Assembly (NCBI RefSeq): GCF_007827555.1
Contig: NZ_VISS01000005.1
Coordinates: forward strand, 92,757-156,756
Reading direction: 5' to 3'
From: Aeribacillus composti
Lineage (GTDB): Bacteria; Bacillota; Bacilli; Bacillales; Aeribacillaceae
Length of the DNA: 64,000 nucleotides
Both the position numbers and the translations under genes were made by a program. Below are positions 35,237 to 45,137 of the stretch, one piece after another. The notes beneath the pieces are model-generated. The model did not search any database. It saw only the letters and a list, made by a program, of their open reading frames with translations, and was not told the DNA's origin. The stretch's first letter is position 1. The number at the start of each line of letters is the position of its first letter.

Positions 35237-35743
35237 TCATTCCTTCTCATCTTTTACAATATAATATTTCTTTACTCGGAGTGGAGAAGGAAAAATGAGT
35301 TTATCGCTCATCCCTAAAGCTTTTTTAAAGTGGTTAGCAAAAGCTTCGTTTTGATCCCATTTGTTAAAATCTTGTTCTGTCTCCCATAAAGTGAAAATGA
35401 TATAAGTGTTTTTGAAAAGAGGGCGGAGAACTCTTAAGGCAACAAAGCCCGAATGGCTTTCAATGAATCGAGATAGCTCTTTAAATTGCTGTTCAAATAG
35501 AGGTTTTCCTTCATCTGTAACAGATATATAGGTAAACACGGCAAACCCTCCATCGCTGCAGATGCTTCCTCTTTTATCAATAATTTCATATTTTTTGGGT
35601 TCTTTAAAAATTGTTGTTCCTTTTGTTTCATGCATAAGGACGGCGCTTTCACCGTCATGCATGAATAACATGCATTCTGCTAGATTATTTTTTTTGATTT
35701 TGCTTAAATATTCAATAGTGCCGAAAGCTATATAAACATTCAT
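35237..35743 (-). CDS. hmoB: Haem-degrading monooxygenase HmoB-like
   Basis: A 168-residue protein matching B. subtilis HmoB along its length: MNVYIAFGTIEYL at the start, a FEQQFKELSRFIE helix and VALRVLRPLFKNTYIIFTLWET in the C-terminal ABM domain. The domain degrades haem to release iron. GAGGTGA fits ATG at 35743. It is divergent from pbpF, which is followed by hemEHY, as in B. subtilis. The minus-strand genes behind it (ecsA, ecsB) appear to form an operon with it, which differs from B. subtilis. Confidence 0.9.
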   Translation of the reverse strand: MNVYIAFGTIEYLSKIKKNNLAECMLFMHDGESAVLMHETKGTTIFKEPKKYEIIDKRGSICSDGGFAVFTYISVTDEGKPLFEQQFKELSRFIESHSGFVALRVLRPLFKNTYIIFTLWETEQDFNKWDQNEAFANHFKKALGMSDKLIFPSPLRVKKYYIVKDEKE

Positions 35744-35861
35744 AACAGTCACCTCGCACGAAAATCACTTGATAATTTGCGAAAAAAGTTAAACATGTTA
35801 CATACTGTATCCAAAATTATACAATACTAATTATGGGAGTTAAACAGAGGTGAAAACATTG

Positions 35862-37988
35862 TTGAAAAAAATAAAGATGATCTCGGGAATCGTTTTATCT
35901 GCTGCTGTGTTAAGTATTATCGCATACTTTGCCATGATTTGGATAGGCGCTATCGTTGTGGATGAAAAAAAGCTTGTTTTGCATTCTGCGACCTCTTTGA
36001 TCGATCAAGAAGGACGGCCCATTACGAAATTATATTTAGAAAACAGAGAGATCATCGATATTGATAAAGTTCCGAAGCATGTACAAAATGCTTTCATCGC
36101 TGTTGAAGATAAAAGGTTTTATGAGCATCACGGCATTGATTTTCGGGCAATTTCAAGGGCGCTGTTCAAGGACATTGCTGCTTTCAAAAAAGTAGAGGGC
36201 GGCAGTACAATCACCCAACAGCTCGCCAAAAATGTTTTTTTAACAAACGATAAAACGGTTTTGAGAAAAATGACAGAAGCTATCATTGCCATTTATCTTG
36301 AACAGAAATATAGCAAAAGAAAAATTTTAGAGATGTATTTGAATCAAATCTATTTTGGACATGGCGTATACGGCATCCAGTCTGCATCAAAATTTTTTTT
36401 CAATAAAGATGCCTCTGAACTGACTATTGAAGAAGGGGCGCTGCTAGCCGGCCTGCCGAAGGCTCCAGCAGCCTATTCTCCGATTTTGCACCCAGAAAAA
36501 AGCTTAGAAAGAAGAAATGCGATATTAACCTTAATGGAGCGCGAAAACTATATTTCTCCGGAGCAAGCTGTCAGAAGCCAGGGGAAAACATTAGGTCTGA
36601 ATATTCATAAAACGGAAGATAAGCCTTGGCTGTCCGCCTATATTGACATGGTATTTGAGGAAGCGGAAAATAAGTATCATCTTTCAAATGAAGAACTCCT
36701 AAAAGGCGGATATAAAATTACCGTTCCGATCAATATCGATGTTCAGGAAAAAGCATTCAAAGTTTTTAAAGAAAAGGCTTATTTTCAAGGTACGAAAGAT
36801 GATGCTCAAGGCGCTTTTATTTTATTAGATAATAAAACAGGCGGTGTGCTTGCTGCGATCGGCGGGCGAAATTATGTTTCCAAAGGATTTAATCGATTGA
36901 CAGCGAAGCGCCAGCCGGGGTCAACGTTTAAGCCGATAGCTGTATATGCTCCGGCAATGGAGGAAGGACTTTTTCAGCCTTATTCTCTTCTAAAAGATGA
37001 GAAATTGGATTATAAAGGATACTCTCCAAGCAATTACGATGGACGTTATGATGGACATGTAACCATGTTTGATGCGCTCATTCATTCAAAAAATGCTCCT
37101 TCTGTATGGGTGCTCGATAAGCTTGGAATCGATAAAAGCAAAGAGTATTTAGAGAAAAACGGGATTTATATTGAGGATAAAGGACTGGCGATTGCTTTAG
37201 GAGGACTAAAGTACGGCGTGTCGCCGTTTGATTTGGCAAATGCATACAGAACTTTTGCCAATAATGGTCAATACAGCAAGCCGTATTTCATACAAAAAAT
37301 TGTGAATGCCAACGGCGATGTAGTGGCAGAAGTAAAAAAACAAAAATATCAAGTTTTTTCTCCGCAAACCTCGTGGAATATGACGAGGATGCTGGAGCAG
37401 GTTGTTAAAGAAGGAACTGCCAAAGCGGGACAATATGAAGGAGCTTTAGCTGGAAAAACGGGTACGACATCATTTCCTGGAAAAAAGGGCGCCGTGATGG
37501 ATGCATGGTTTGTCGGATATACTCCTGACGTGACGGGGGCAGTGTGGATCGGATATGACCAGACAGATGAAGAACATTTTTTAAAGGGTGGGAGCGATTA
37601 TCCAACGAAAATGTTTAAAAATATTTTAAGCGGTTTGAAATTTGAGGAAAAAACATCCTTTACGATTCCGAAAAAAGTGAAAGATTTAGAAAAACCAATC
37701 AGGCTTTCACGAATCCCTTCGCTTTCCGCCACATATCAATTTCACGCACTTCAATTATTTAAAGTGACATTAAAATGGCCTGCTCAAGATGATGACCGGG
37801 TCGTATACCGAATTTATGAACGAAGCGGAGAAAGCAAGAAATTGGTCGGATCTGTAAAGGGAAAAGGAGAATATGAAATACCGTATATTAACATTTTTTC
37901 AGAGCATTTTTATCAAGTTGTCCCTTATAATCCGCAAACCCATCAGGAAGGGGAAGGTACTGATTTTGTCAGCCCGCGCTGGGAATAA
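35862..37988 (+). CDS. pbpF: Class A penicillin-binding protein PbpF (PBP2C)
   Basis: A bifunctional glycosyltransferase/transpeptidase of about 708 residues. After one N-terminal membrane helix comes the glycosyltransferase domain with VEDKRFYEHHGIDF, GGSTITQQLAKN and YLNQIYFG. The transpeptidase has the serine motif STFKP, the SKN triad and the KTGTT box. The start is uncertain: GAGGTG suits TTG at 35862 or 35859, while GTG at 35850 lies within that site. PbpF is linked to sporulation in B. subtilis. A promoter for hemE lies just downstream. Confidence 0.93.
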   Translation: MKKIKMISGIVLSAAVLSIIAYFAMIWIGAIVVDEKKLVLHSATSLIDQEGRPITKLYLENREIIDIDKVPKHVQNAFIAVEDKRFYEHHGIDFRAISRALFKDIAAFKKVEGGSTITQQLAKNVFLTNDKTVLRKMTEAIIAIYLEQKYSKRKILEMYLNQIYFGHGVYGIQSASKFFFNKDASELTIEEGALLAGLPKAPAAYSPILHPEKSLERRNAILTLMERENYISPEQAVRSQGKTLGLNIHKTEDKPWLSAYIDMVFEEAENKYHLSNEELLKGGYKITVPINIDVQEKAFKVFKEKAYFQGTKDDAQGAFILLDNKTGGVLAAIGGRNYVSKGFNRLTAKRQPGSTFKPIAVYAPAMEEGLFQPYSLLKDEKLDYKGYSPSNYDGRYDGHVTMFDALIHSKNAPSVWVLDKLGIDKSKEYLEKNGIYIEDKGLAIALGGLKYGVSPFDLANAYRTFANNGQYSKPYFIQKIVNANGDVVAEVKKQKYQVFSPQTSWNMTRMLEQVVKEGTAKAGQYEGALAGKTGTTSFPGKKGAVMDAWFVGYTPDVTGAVWIGYDQTDEEHFLKGGSDYPTKMFKNILSGLKFEEKTSFTIPKKVKDLEKPIRLSRIPSLSATYQFHALQLFKVTLKWPAQDDDRVVYRIYERSGESKKLVGSVKGKGEYEIPYINIFSEHFYQVVPYNPQTHQEGEGTDFVSPRWE

Positions 37989-38019
37989 CAAAATGCTGGA
38001 AAGATCTTTCGTCGATTTT

Positions 38020-38048
38020 ATGACATTTCCCTTATATTCCTATACAAT
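38020..38048 (+). promoter_or_regulatory. Likely sigma-A promoter of hemEHY
   Basis: ATGACA (38020-38025) and TACAAT (38043-38048) are separated by 17 bases, 68 bases before hemE. Confidence 0.5.
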
Positions 38049-38115
38049 CGGGCACGGGAAGAGGTATAGTTTAAAAAGAGTATTAGAAAGGAATCGTTTT
38101 TAAAGGGGGATTTAC

Positions 38116-39156
38116 ATGGATAGGAAGAAAAGCTTTAATGATACTTTTTTAAAAGCGTGCAGAGGCGAAGCGGCGGACTATGTTCCTGTTTGGTATATGA
38201 GGCAAGCCGGGAGATCCCAGCCTGAATACCGGGCGTTAAAAGAAAAATACAGCTTATTTGAAATTACACATCAACCAGAGCTTTGTGCATATGTCACTAG
38301 ACTTCCTGTCGAGCAGTACGGGGTTGATGCCGCAATTTTATATAAAGATATTATGACGCCGCTGCCTGCCCTTGGAGTTCAAGTTGAAATTAAAGCGGGA
38401 ACAGGGCCTGTTATTGAAAATCCGATCAGGTCGCTGGAGGATGTAAAAAAACTTGGTGAAATTCATCCTGAGGAAGATGTTCCATATGTTTTAGATACGA
38501 TTAAGCTTTTAGTTAATGAGCAGCTGAATGTTCCGTTGATTGGATTTGCCGGAGCACCATTTACTCTTGCCAGCTACATGATTGAGGGAGGCCCTTCCAA
38601 AAATTATAACAAAACAAAGGCATTCATGTATGCTGAACCAGAAGCTTGGTTTCTTTTAATGGAAAAGCTTGCCGATATGACCATTACATACGTGAAAGCG
38701 CAAATTGACGCAGGGGTTAAAGCGGTGCAAATTTTTGATTCATGGGTCGGAGCATTAAATGCTTCTGATTATCGATATTATATTAAGCCGGTGATGAACC
38801 GCATTTTTTCGGAATTAAAGGAAAAAGAGGCGCCGCTTATTATGTTTGGAGTGGGAGCAGGACATTTAGTAAAAGAATGGAATGATTTGCCTTTAGACGT
38901 GATCGGTTTAGATTGGCGTCTGTCGATTTCTGCTGCCAGAGAAATGGGGATTTCCAAAACATTGCAGGGAAATCTTGATCCGGCAGTTTTGCTTGCGCCG
39001 TGGGATTTTGTGAAAGAACGGGTAAAGGCTATTTTAGAAGAAGGAATGAAACAGCCAGGTTTTATTTTTAATCTTGGACATGGCGTCTTTCCACAAGTAA
39101 AACCGGAAACCTTAAAAAAATTAACGGAATTTATTCATGATTATACGCAAAAATAG
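38116..39156 (+). CDS. hemE: Uroporphyrinogen decarboxylase HemE
   Basis: A 346-residue enzyme converting uroporphyrinogen III to coproporphyrinogen III. The N-terminal signature [16 protein letters not shown] is exact for the family, and [17 protein letters not shown] and the FDSWVGALN region are conserved. AAAGGGGGA precedes ATG. It is the first gene of a three-gene haem operon with short spacers (41 and 12 bases). Confidence 0.97.
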   Translation: MDRKKSFNDTFLKACRGEAADYVPVWYMRQAGRSQPEYRALKEKYSLFEITHQPELCAYVTRLPVEQYGVDAAILYKDIMTPLPALGVQVEIKAGTGPVIENPIRSLEDVKKLGEIHPEEDVPYVLDTIKLLVNEQLNVPLIGFAGAPFTLASYMIEGGPSKNYNKTKAFMYAEPEAWFLLMEKLADMTITYVKAQIDAGVKAVQIFDSWVGALNASDYRYYIKPVMNRIFSELKEKEAPLIMFGVGAGHLVKEWNDLPLDVIGLDWRLSISAAREMGISKTLQGNLDPAVLLAPWDFVKERVKAILEEGMKQPGFIFNLGHGVFPQVKPETLKKLTEFIHDYTQK

Positions 39157-39197
39157 ATCGAAAAAAATGATCAACTTGAATTTTGGAGGTGCACGTA

Positions 39198-40136
39198 ATG
39201 TCGAAGAAAAAAATAGGTTTGTTAGTGATGGCATATGGTACACCATATAAAGAAGAGGATATTGAACGCTATTACACCCACATTCGCCATGGAAGAAAGC
39301 CTGATCCAGAAAGTCTGGAAGATTTAAAAGAACGATATAAGGCGATTGGAGGCATTTCTCCTCTTGCTAAAATAACAGAAGAACAAGCGAAAGGCTTAGA
39401 AAAGCATTTAAATCATATTCAAAATGAAATAGAATTCCATATGTATTTAGGATTAAAACATATTGAGCCGTTTATTGAAGATGCAGTTGAACAAATGAAT
39501 AAAGATGGAATCACTGAGGCGGTCAGCATCGTTTTAGCTCCGCACTATTCGACCTTCAGCATTAAGTCGTACAACGGCAGGGCAAAGGAAATTGCAAAAA
39601 AACTCGGAGGGCCTTCCATCACTTCTATCGAAAGCTGGTATAAAGAACCGAAATTTATTGAATATTGGGCTAAACAAATAAAAGAAACGTACGCGAAAAT
39701 GACTGAAGAAGAACGGGAAAAAGCTGTATTAATTGTTTCAGCACACAGTCTGCCGGAAAAAATTGTTCAATTAGGGGATCCTTACCCAGATCAATTACAA
39801 GAAACAGCTGAATTAATTGCAAAAGAAGCCGGAGTGCAGCATTTTGCTGTTGGCTGGCAAAGTGAAGGCAATACGCCGGAGCCGTGGCTCGGACCAGATG
39901 TTCAAGATTTAACAAGAGATCTGTTTGAACAAAAAGGATACCGGACGTTTGTTTATGCTCCAGTAGGTTTTGTGGCTGATCACTTGGAAGTTCTATACGA
40001 TAACGATGTCGAGTGCAAGGCAGTAACAGACGAGCTTGGAGCAGCTTATTATCGTCCAGAAATGCCGAATGCAAAACCTGAATTCATCGATTGTTTAGCT
40101 ACAGTCGTGTTAAAACACTTAGGAATGTCAAAATAA
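39198..40136 (+). CDS. hemH: Coproporphyrin III ferrochelatase HemH (CpfC)
   Basis: A 312-residue ferrochelatase. In Gram-positive bacteria it inserts iron into coproporphyrin III. The catalytic-histidine motif [10 protein letters not shown] and the C-terminal glutamate region ([13 protein letters not shown]) are present, as is [23 protein letters not shown] lies before ATG at 39198; the frame five codons longer begins within that site. It lies between hemE and hemY. Confidence 0.97.
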   Translation: MSKKKIGLLVMAYGTPYKEEDIERYYTHIRHGRKPDPESLEDLKERYKAIGGISPLAKITEEQAKGLEKHLNHIQNEIEFHMYLGLKHIEPFIEDAVEQMNKDGITEAVSIVLAPHYSTFSIKSYNGRAKEIAKKLGGPSITSIESWYKEPKFIEYWAKQIKETYAKMTEEEREKAVLIVSAHSLPEKIVQLGDPYPDQLQETAELIAKEAGVQHFAVGWQSEGNTPEPWLGPDVQDLTRDLFEQKGYRTFVYAPVGFVADHLEVLYDNDVECKAVTDELGAAYYRPEMPNAKPEFIDCLATVVLKHLGMSK

Positions 40137-40148
40137 GAAGGAGATTTT

Positions 40149-41567
40149 ATGGGAAGAAAAAAAGTAGCAATTGTTGGCGGGGGAATAACTGGGCTTTCAG
40201 TTGCGTTCTACTTGCAGTCAGAAATTAAAAAAAATCATCTTCCAATAGATGTTGTGCTGATTGAAGCGAAGCCGCGATTAGGAGGAAAAATAGAAACGAT
40301 AAAAAGGGACGGATTTATCATTGAAAGAGGTCCGGATTCCTTTTTGGAGCGAAAAAAAAGCGCTACGCAGCTTGCAAAGGACGTAGGGCTTGGAGATTAT
40401 TTGGTGAACAATGACGTGGGGCAATCTTTTGTCCTTGTTGGCGACAAGCTCCATCCAATCCCAAAAGGAGCGGTTATGGGCGTGCCAACAAATATTGCTT
40501 CTTTCGCCACCTCCGGTTTGTTTTCGTTAACTGGCAAGCTGCGGGCTTCGTTTGACCTTTTCCTGCCGAAGAAAAAAGTGGACGGAGATCAGTCATTAGG
40601 CGGATTTTTTGGCCGCAGGCTCGGCAGCGAAGTGGTTGAAAATTTGATTGAACCGCTTCTTTCCGGGATTTATGCAGGAGATATTTATAATTTAAGTTTA
40701 TTAGCAATCTTTCCGCACTTTTATGAAATTGAACAAAAGCATCGCAGTTTAATTTTAGGAATGGCCAAGCAGGCGCAAAAGTCTAAACAAAAACAACAAC
40801 AGGAGCAACATAAAGGGATTTTTCAAACCGTTTCAACTGGTTTGCAATCGATTGTTGAAGCTATAGAACGCCAATTGGATCATACGGTAGTGAAAAAAGG
40901 AATAAAAGTTTCGGAGATTAAAAAGGAAGATGATCTCTACCATTTGGAATTATCTGACGGAACTGTTGACAAGGCGGATGCGATAGTCATTACCGCTCAG
41001 CATGATGCTATTCCATCTATGTTTCCGAATGAGCAGCAAACACTCGCTTATTTCAAAAAAATGCCTTCAACATCTGTTGCAACCGTTGCAATGGCTTTTC
41101 CGGAAGAAGCTGTTCAGCTGCCCGCAGATGGAACGGGGTTTGTTGTTTCGAGAAACAGCGGCTATACGATTACTGCTTGTACATGGACCAACAAAAAATG
41201 GCCGCATACTGCTCCGAAGGGCAAAACGCTGCTAAGAGCGTATGTTGGAAAAGCAGGAGATGAAGCGGTTGTTGACCAGCCGGATGATGTGATCATTCAA
41301 ACCGTTTTGGATGACTTAAATCGATTGATGCCGGTAAAAGGAGAACCGATTTTTTCTATTGTTACAAGATTGAGGAAAGCAATGCCACAATACATTGTCG
41401 GACACCTTGACAACATAAGAAATATAAAAAGTATTATGGGACAAAAATACCCCGGAATATATTTAACGGGTGCTTCTTTTGAAGGATTGGGGATCCCGGA
41501 CTGCATTGATCAAGGTAAAAAAGCGGTGAAAGATGTTCTTCAATTTTTACATTTGGGACAAGCTTAA
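40149..41567 (+). CDS. hemY: Coproporphyrinogen III oxidase HemY (CgoX)
   Basis: A 472-residue FAD oxidase. The dinucleotide-binding motif IVGGGITGLSVAFYL starts at residue 7, followed by the GGKIETI and ERGPDSFL motifs. The C-terminal FAD motif GIYLTGASFEGLGIPDCI is intact. In Firmicutes it oxidises coproporphyrinogen to coproporphyrin. AAGGAGA lies before ATG. The stop codon lies inside the operon's terminator hairpin. Confidence 0.96.
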   Translation: MGRKKVAIVGGGITGLSVAFYLQSEIKKNHLPIDVVLIEAKPRLGGKIETIKRDGFIIERGPDSFLERKKSATQLAKDVGLGDYLVNNDVGQSFVLVGDKLHPIPKGAVMGVPTNIASFATSGLFSLTGKLRASFDLFLPKKKVDGDQSLGGFFGRRLGSEVVENLIEPLLSGIYAGDIYNLSLLAIFPHFYEIEQKHRSLILGMAKQAQKSKQKQQQEQHKGIFQTVSTGLQSIVEAIERQLDHTVVKKGIKVSEIKKEDDLYHLELSDGTVDKADAIVITAQHDAIPSMFPNEQQTLAYFKKMPSTSVATVAMAFPEEAVQLPADGTGFVVSRNSGYTITACTWTNKKWPHTAPKGKTLLRAYVGKAGDEAVVDQPDDVIIQTVLDDLNRLMPVKGEPIFSIVTRLRKAMPQYIVGHLDNIRNIKSIMGQKYPGIYLTGASFEGLGIPDCIDQGKKAVKDVLQFLHLGQA

Positions 41568-41595
41568 AAGGCAGGCTTGTCTCTTATTTTTTCAG
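41557..41595 (+). terminator. Terminator overlapping the hemY stop codon
   Basis: GACAAGC and GCTTGTC form a stem enclosing the TAA stop, followed by TCTTATTTTTTC. Confidence 0.75.
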
Positions 41596-41773
41596 AGGAG
41601 GCATCCATTTTAGCAAGTTTTGGCGCTTCCGACTTCTGATCTTTAAAACGCCTTGGTTGGTTCCCATTGTTTAAAGTCCGACAATTCAAATTGAAGAAAA
41701 TATATATTTGTTGAACAAGTTAGCATTTCTGTTTTTTTAGAAAAAGCGATCTGGAAAGATATAAAAAAATTCA

Positions 41774-41803
41774 TTGCACATCTGTTGACCATTGATCTAT
41801 AAT
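41774..41803 (+). promoter_or_regulatory. Likely sigma-A promoter of the LacI-family gene
   Basis: TTGCAC (41774-41779) and TATAAT (41798-41803) are separated by 18 bases. Confidence 0.55.
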
Positions 41804-41846
41804 CAAAAGAAAATCAAGGGATCCCAAATTTTTTGGAGGAATGAAA

Positions 41847-42860
41847 GTGGCTACAATTGAAGATGTGGCAAAACTGGCTGGTTTATCGAAAACGACAGTT
41901 TCAAGGGTGATAAATAATCAGCCTTACGTATCGGAGGAAAAAAAACAATTAGTGCTAGAAGCAATGAAGCAATTAGGGTATGTACCTAATTCTTCAGCTA
42001 GAAGTTTAAGAAATCAAAAAACTGAAATTATTGCTGTCATTATTCCTAGGGTTATGAACCCGTTTTTTGGACAATTTGTTGAATCGCTGGAAATCGTTGC
42101 GTCTCAATACCATTATCAATTGATTGTTTGTCAAACGTTATATTCAGCAAAAAAAGAATTAGACTATTTAAACTTGTTAAAAACGAAACAAGTAGATGGA
42201 GTGATTATGACGACATTGCTAAATGGCTGGGAGGCTGTTGAGCCGTTTTTAGAATACGGTCCGATTATTTTATGCAACGAATTCGATGAACAGGCAAATG
42301 TCCCGATGATTCATATGGATCAAAACTACGGAGGGTATGTTGCAACTAAGCATTTAATCGATCAAGGATACAATAAAATTGCTTTTTGCTGCGGAAATGT
42401 AAACAGTAATGTTTCGAGAGCTAGGGAAGAAGGTTTTCGAAAAGCACTTCGTGAAGCCGGATTGTACCTTCCTGAGCAATATATTTTCCGAAATGTATTT
42501 ACATTTGAAGACGGAAAAAATGTCTTGAGGAAAATGATGGAGATGGTTGAAGCTCCAACGGCAGTCTTCACAGGTTCTGATGAAGTGGCAGCCGGGATGA
42601 TTTCTGAGTCAAAGAGACTTGGCGTCCGTGTCCCGGAAGAATTAGCGGTCGTCGGGTTTGACAATCAGGCTATAACTGAACTGATGGAGCCTATGATTAC
42701 GACGGTTAATCAGCCGGTGAAAGAAATGGGTCATTTAGCAATGGAAGTGATGATGGAAAAAATAAAAACGAGACGGTATAAAGAGAGAGAGGTGCATCTT
42801 TTGCCTCTTACATTAATTGTAAGGGATTCTTCAAAGCTAGCCAATTACAATGTGTATTAG
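41847..42860 (+). CDS. LacI-family transcriptional regulator
   Basis: A 337-residue repressor-type protein. The N-terminal helix-turn-helix and hinge read ATIEDVAKLAGLSKTTVSRV and YVPNSSARSLR. A periplasmic-binding-like sensor domain follows (PRVMNPFFGQFVES, GFDNQAITELMEP). It resembles DegA of B. subtilis in overall pattern, but I would not assign that name firmly. GGAGG is seven bases before GTG at 41847 and only one base from the ATG at 41841, so GTG was chosen. No sugar operon is adjacent. Confidence 0.88.
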   Translation: MATIEDVAKLAGLSKTTVSRVINNQPYVSEEKKQLVLEAMKQLGYVPNSSARSLRNQKTEIIAVIIPRVMNPFFGQFVESLEIVASQYHYQLIVCQTLYSAKKELDYLNLLKTKQVDGVIMTTLLNGWEAVEPFLEYGPIILCNEFDEQANVPMIHMDQNYGGYVATKHLIDQGYNKIAFCCGNVNSNVSRAREEGFRKALREAGLYLPEQYIFRNVFTFEDGKNVLRKMMEMVEAPTAVFTGSDEVAAGMISESKRLGVRVPEELAVVGFDNQAITELMEPMITTVNQPVKEMGHLAMEVMMEKIKTRRYKEREVHLLPLTLIVRDSSKLANYNVY

Positions 42861-42885
42861 TACAGGTTAAGAGAAGAGAAAAAAT

Positions 42886-42921
42886 ATTCAGGCAATTCTT
42901 TTTAGAATTGCCTGAATAAAT
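42886..42921. terminator. Bidirectional terminator between the LacI gene and yhfH
   Basis: ATTCAGGCAATTCT and AGAATTGCCTGAAT form a 14-base-pair stem with A/T-rich flanks. It ends both convergent genes. Confidence 0.9.
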
Positions 42922-43053
42922 TTATTTTACATGTAAGCAATGATTGCATTTGTTCCCGTAGCATTCGTGCTGTTCTTCAATTTCTTTTCCGCATTCAATA
43001 CATTTTTTTCTTGGCAAGTTTCTAAAAAATTCAGTGATTTTTTGTCCTAACAT
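42922..43053 (-). CDS. yhfH: YhfH-family zinc-ribbon small protein
   Basis: A 43-residue protein with CIECGKEIEEQHECYGNKC followed by NHC: two Cys pairs forming a zinc ribbon. It matches the YhfH family by pattern and by its place beside yhfI. ATG follows a GGGGGGA ribosome site about seven bases upstream. The function is unknown. Confidence 0.85.
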   Translation of the reverse strand: MLGQKITEFFRNLPRKKCIECGKEIEEQHECYGNKCNHCLHVK

Positions 43054-43156
43054 TTTTTATCCCCCCGTGCTGTTGTTATTAACATTGTATTATAACAGAA
43101 TGAAAAATGTCAATACTGTTTTAAAACATTTTTTCTTATTGAGGAGGATTAGGGTG

Positions 43157-43894
43157 ATGAAAGTAACAGTTGTAGGGTTCTGGGGAGGCTATCCAGAAGC
43201 GAATGAGGCTACATCAGGCTATTTATTTCAGGAAAAGGGGTTTAACCTGTTAGTTGATTGCGGAAGTGCTGTATTATCACAACTGCAAAATTTTGTATCA
43301 CTTTCAGATTTAGATGCTGTGATCCTTTCTCATTATCATCATGATCATATTGCAGATATTGGACCGCTGCAATATGCAAGACAAATTACCGGCATGCTGC
43401 AAAAATCAAACAAAATTTTGCCCATTTACGGACATAGCCTTGATACAAAAGAATTTGACAGACTCACACATTTGAGTGTGACAAAAGGAATTTCATACGA
43501 TCCTGATCAATCGATTTCGATCGGTCCGTTTACGATTACATTTTTAAAAACAGATCATCCTGTTGACTGTTTTGCCATGAGATTTACTTCAGGACATAAA
43601 ACGGTTGTATACACGGCAGATTCAAGCTTTAAAAATGAATTCATTCCATTCAGCCAAAATGCGGACTTGCTTATATGCGAATGCAATATGTATGCGAATG
43701 AAGACGGCAAAAAGTTTGGGCATATGAATTCCCACGAAGCTGCGACAATTGCTAAGGAAGCAAATGTAAAAGAGCTTTTGCTGACTCATTTGCCTCATAA
43801 AGGCAATCATGAAGAATTGATAGAAGAAGCTAAAACGATTTTTAATGGATCGATCAAGCTGGCTAAAACAGGGTTGTCGTTACATATTGATTAA
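43157..43894 (+). CDS. yhfI: Metallo-beta-lactamase-fold hydrolase YhfI
   Basis: A 245-residue MBL-fold protein close in length to B. subtilis YhfI. Zinc ligands are in SHYHHDHIADIG, the TDHPVDCFAMR region and LLTHLP. It resembles RNase Z-like members but the substrate is unknown. GAGGAGG fits ATG at 43157; the long upstream frame is not supported. It is divergent from yhfH and followed by a terminator. Confidence 0.9.
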   Translation: MKVTVVGFWGGYPEANEATSGYLFQEKGFNLLVDCGSAVLSQLQNFVSLSDLDAVILSHYHHDHIADIGPLQYARQITGMLQKSNKILPIYGHSLDTKEFDRLTHLSVTKGISYDPDQSISIGPFTITFLKTDHPVDCFAMRFTSGHKTVVYTADSSFKNEFIPFSQNADLLICECNMYANEDGKKFGHMNSHEAATIAKEANVKELLLTHLPHKGNHEELIEEAKTIFNGSIKLAKTGLSLHID

Positions 43895-44000
43895 AGAGAA
43901 ATTATATTAGCAAAATTATGGGACAGCCTTTTGCCGAACATTTCATAAACTTAAAGCTACTTGCAAACTTCATTTTGATAGAATAGTGTTCCATTTTCTG

Positions 44001-44034
44001 TAAGGATGCAGTATGTTGGCATCCTTATTTTTTT
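44001..44034 (+). terminator. Rho-independent terminator after yhfI
   Basis: TAAGGATGC and GCATCCTTA pair and are followed by eight T. Confidence 0.88.
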
Positions 44035-44055
44035 GGAAAATTCGTCAGAAAATAA

Positions 44056-44083
44056 TTGAAAATCAAAAATATATTGTTATAAT
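44056..44083 (+). promoter_or_regulatory. Sigma-A promoter of the ABC transporter operon
   Basis: TTGAAA (44056-44061) and TATAAT (44078-44083) with a 16-base spacer lie just after the yhfI terminator and 36 bases before the lipoprotein gene. No riboswitch, T-box or TRAP site fits in this short leader. Confidence 0.65.
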
Positions 44084-44118
44084 TTAAAGCATAAAAGTAA
44101 AAAAGGGGGAAGAAAATT

Positions 44119-45120
44119 TTGAAAACTAGGATAGGAGCAATCGGAGGAATTTTTTTGATGGCGCTCCTCGTGCTGTCAGGTTGTGGAAGCAGCAAAGGGT
44201 CCAGCAGCGAAAGCAATAGTGAAGAAGGAAAGAAAGAAACATTTAAAATTGGTATCACTCAATTTGTAGCGCACCCGTCGCTGGATGAGGCATTGAAGGG
44301 ATTTCAACAAGCAATTAAAGATAAAGGGTTAAATGTAGATTATGATATTCAAAACGCTCAAGGGGATCAATCGAATACCCAAACGATTGCGAATAACTTC
44401 GTCGGAGATAACGTCGATTTAATTTTTGCGAATGCAACGCCTAGTGCACTTGCTGCAGCAAATGCTACAAAGGATATTCCAATTGTATTTACATCCGTAA
44501 CAGATCCTGTCGGCGCCGGGCTTGTGAAAGAGATGGAAAATCCAGGAGGGAATGTAACAGGAACAACTGATACCCATCCTGATGCCATACCGAAAACGGT
44601 GAAATTTATTGATCAATATTTAGACGGCAAAAGAATAGGAATGATCTATAATTCAGGCGAACAAAACTCTGTTGCGCAAATTGACCTTGTTAAAAAAGCG
44701 ACAGAAGGAACGGATTTGAAAATTGTCGAAGCTTCTGTTTCTACTTCAGCTGAAGTGAAACAAGCTGCTGAATCTCTTGTCGGCAAAGTCGATTGTTTTT
44801 ACATTATCACTGACAATACCGTTGTTTCTGCGCTTGATTCGGTCATTTCCGTTGCAAATGAAAACGATATCCCGCTGTTTGTCGGTGAATTAGATTCAGT
44901 CAAAAAAGGCGGTTTTGCTGCGTACGGGTTTGAATATTATGACATTGGCTATGAAGCAGGAGAAATGGCTGCAAAAATTTTAACAGAAGGGAAAAAGCCG
45001 TCTGAACTGCCTGTTCAATATCCGCAAAACTTAAAGCTTCTCATTAATAAAAAAGCAGCAGCTGAGATGAACGTTAAGATTTTAGACGAGTGGAGCAAAG
45101 AAGCAGAGTTTATTGAGTAA
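44119..45120 (+). CDS. ABC transporter substrate-binding lipoprotein (PF04392, TrpX-like)
   Basis: A 333-residue lipoprotein whose signal peptide ends in LLVLSGC (Cys22), followed by a Ser/Glu linker. The binding domain shows FKIGITQFVAHPSLDEAL, NAQGDQSNTQTIANNFV and IPIVFTSVTDPVGAGLV, typical of the ABC_sub_bind family. Members of this family with the same three-gene layout are predicted tryptophan importers (TrpXYZ); others bind different amino acids. The start is TTG with AAAGGGGGA upstream. It is the first of three genes with its own promoter. Confidence 0.9.
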   Translation: MKTRIGAIGGIFLMALLVLSGCGSSKGSSSESNSEEGKKETFKIGITQFVAHPSLDEALKGFQQAIKDKGLNVDYDIQNAQGDQSNTQTIANNFVGDNVDLIFANATPSALAAANATKDIPIVFTSVTDPVGAGLVKEMENPGGNVTGTTDTHPDAIPKTVKFIDQYLDGKRIGMIYNSGEQNSVAQIDLVKKATEGTDLKIVEASVSTSAEVKQAAESLVGKVDCFYIITDNTVVSALDSVISVANENDIPLFVGELDSVKKGGFAAYGFEYYDIGYEAGEMAAKILTEGKKPSELPVQYPQNLKLLINKKAAAEMNVKILDEWSKEAEFIE

Positions 45121-45137
45121 TTTGGAAGGGTGTTTAC

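Noticed and set aside
37873..38103. 76-codon frame spanning the pbpF end and hemE promoter
   Set aside because: It lies largely within pbpF in another frame and covers the hemE promoter; no ribosome site.
44001..44118. Possible riboswitch before the ABC transporter operon
   Set aside because: The hairpin here is a plain terminator for yhfI, followed by a promoter; the leader after it is too short for a riboswitch.
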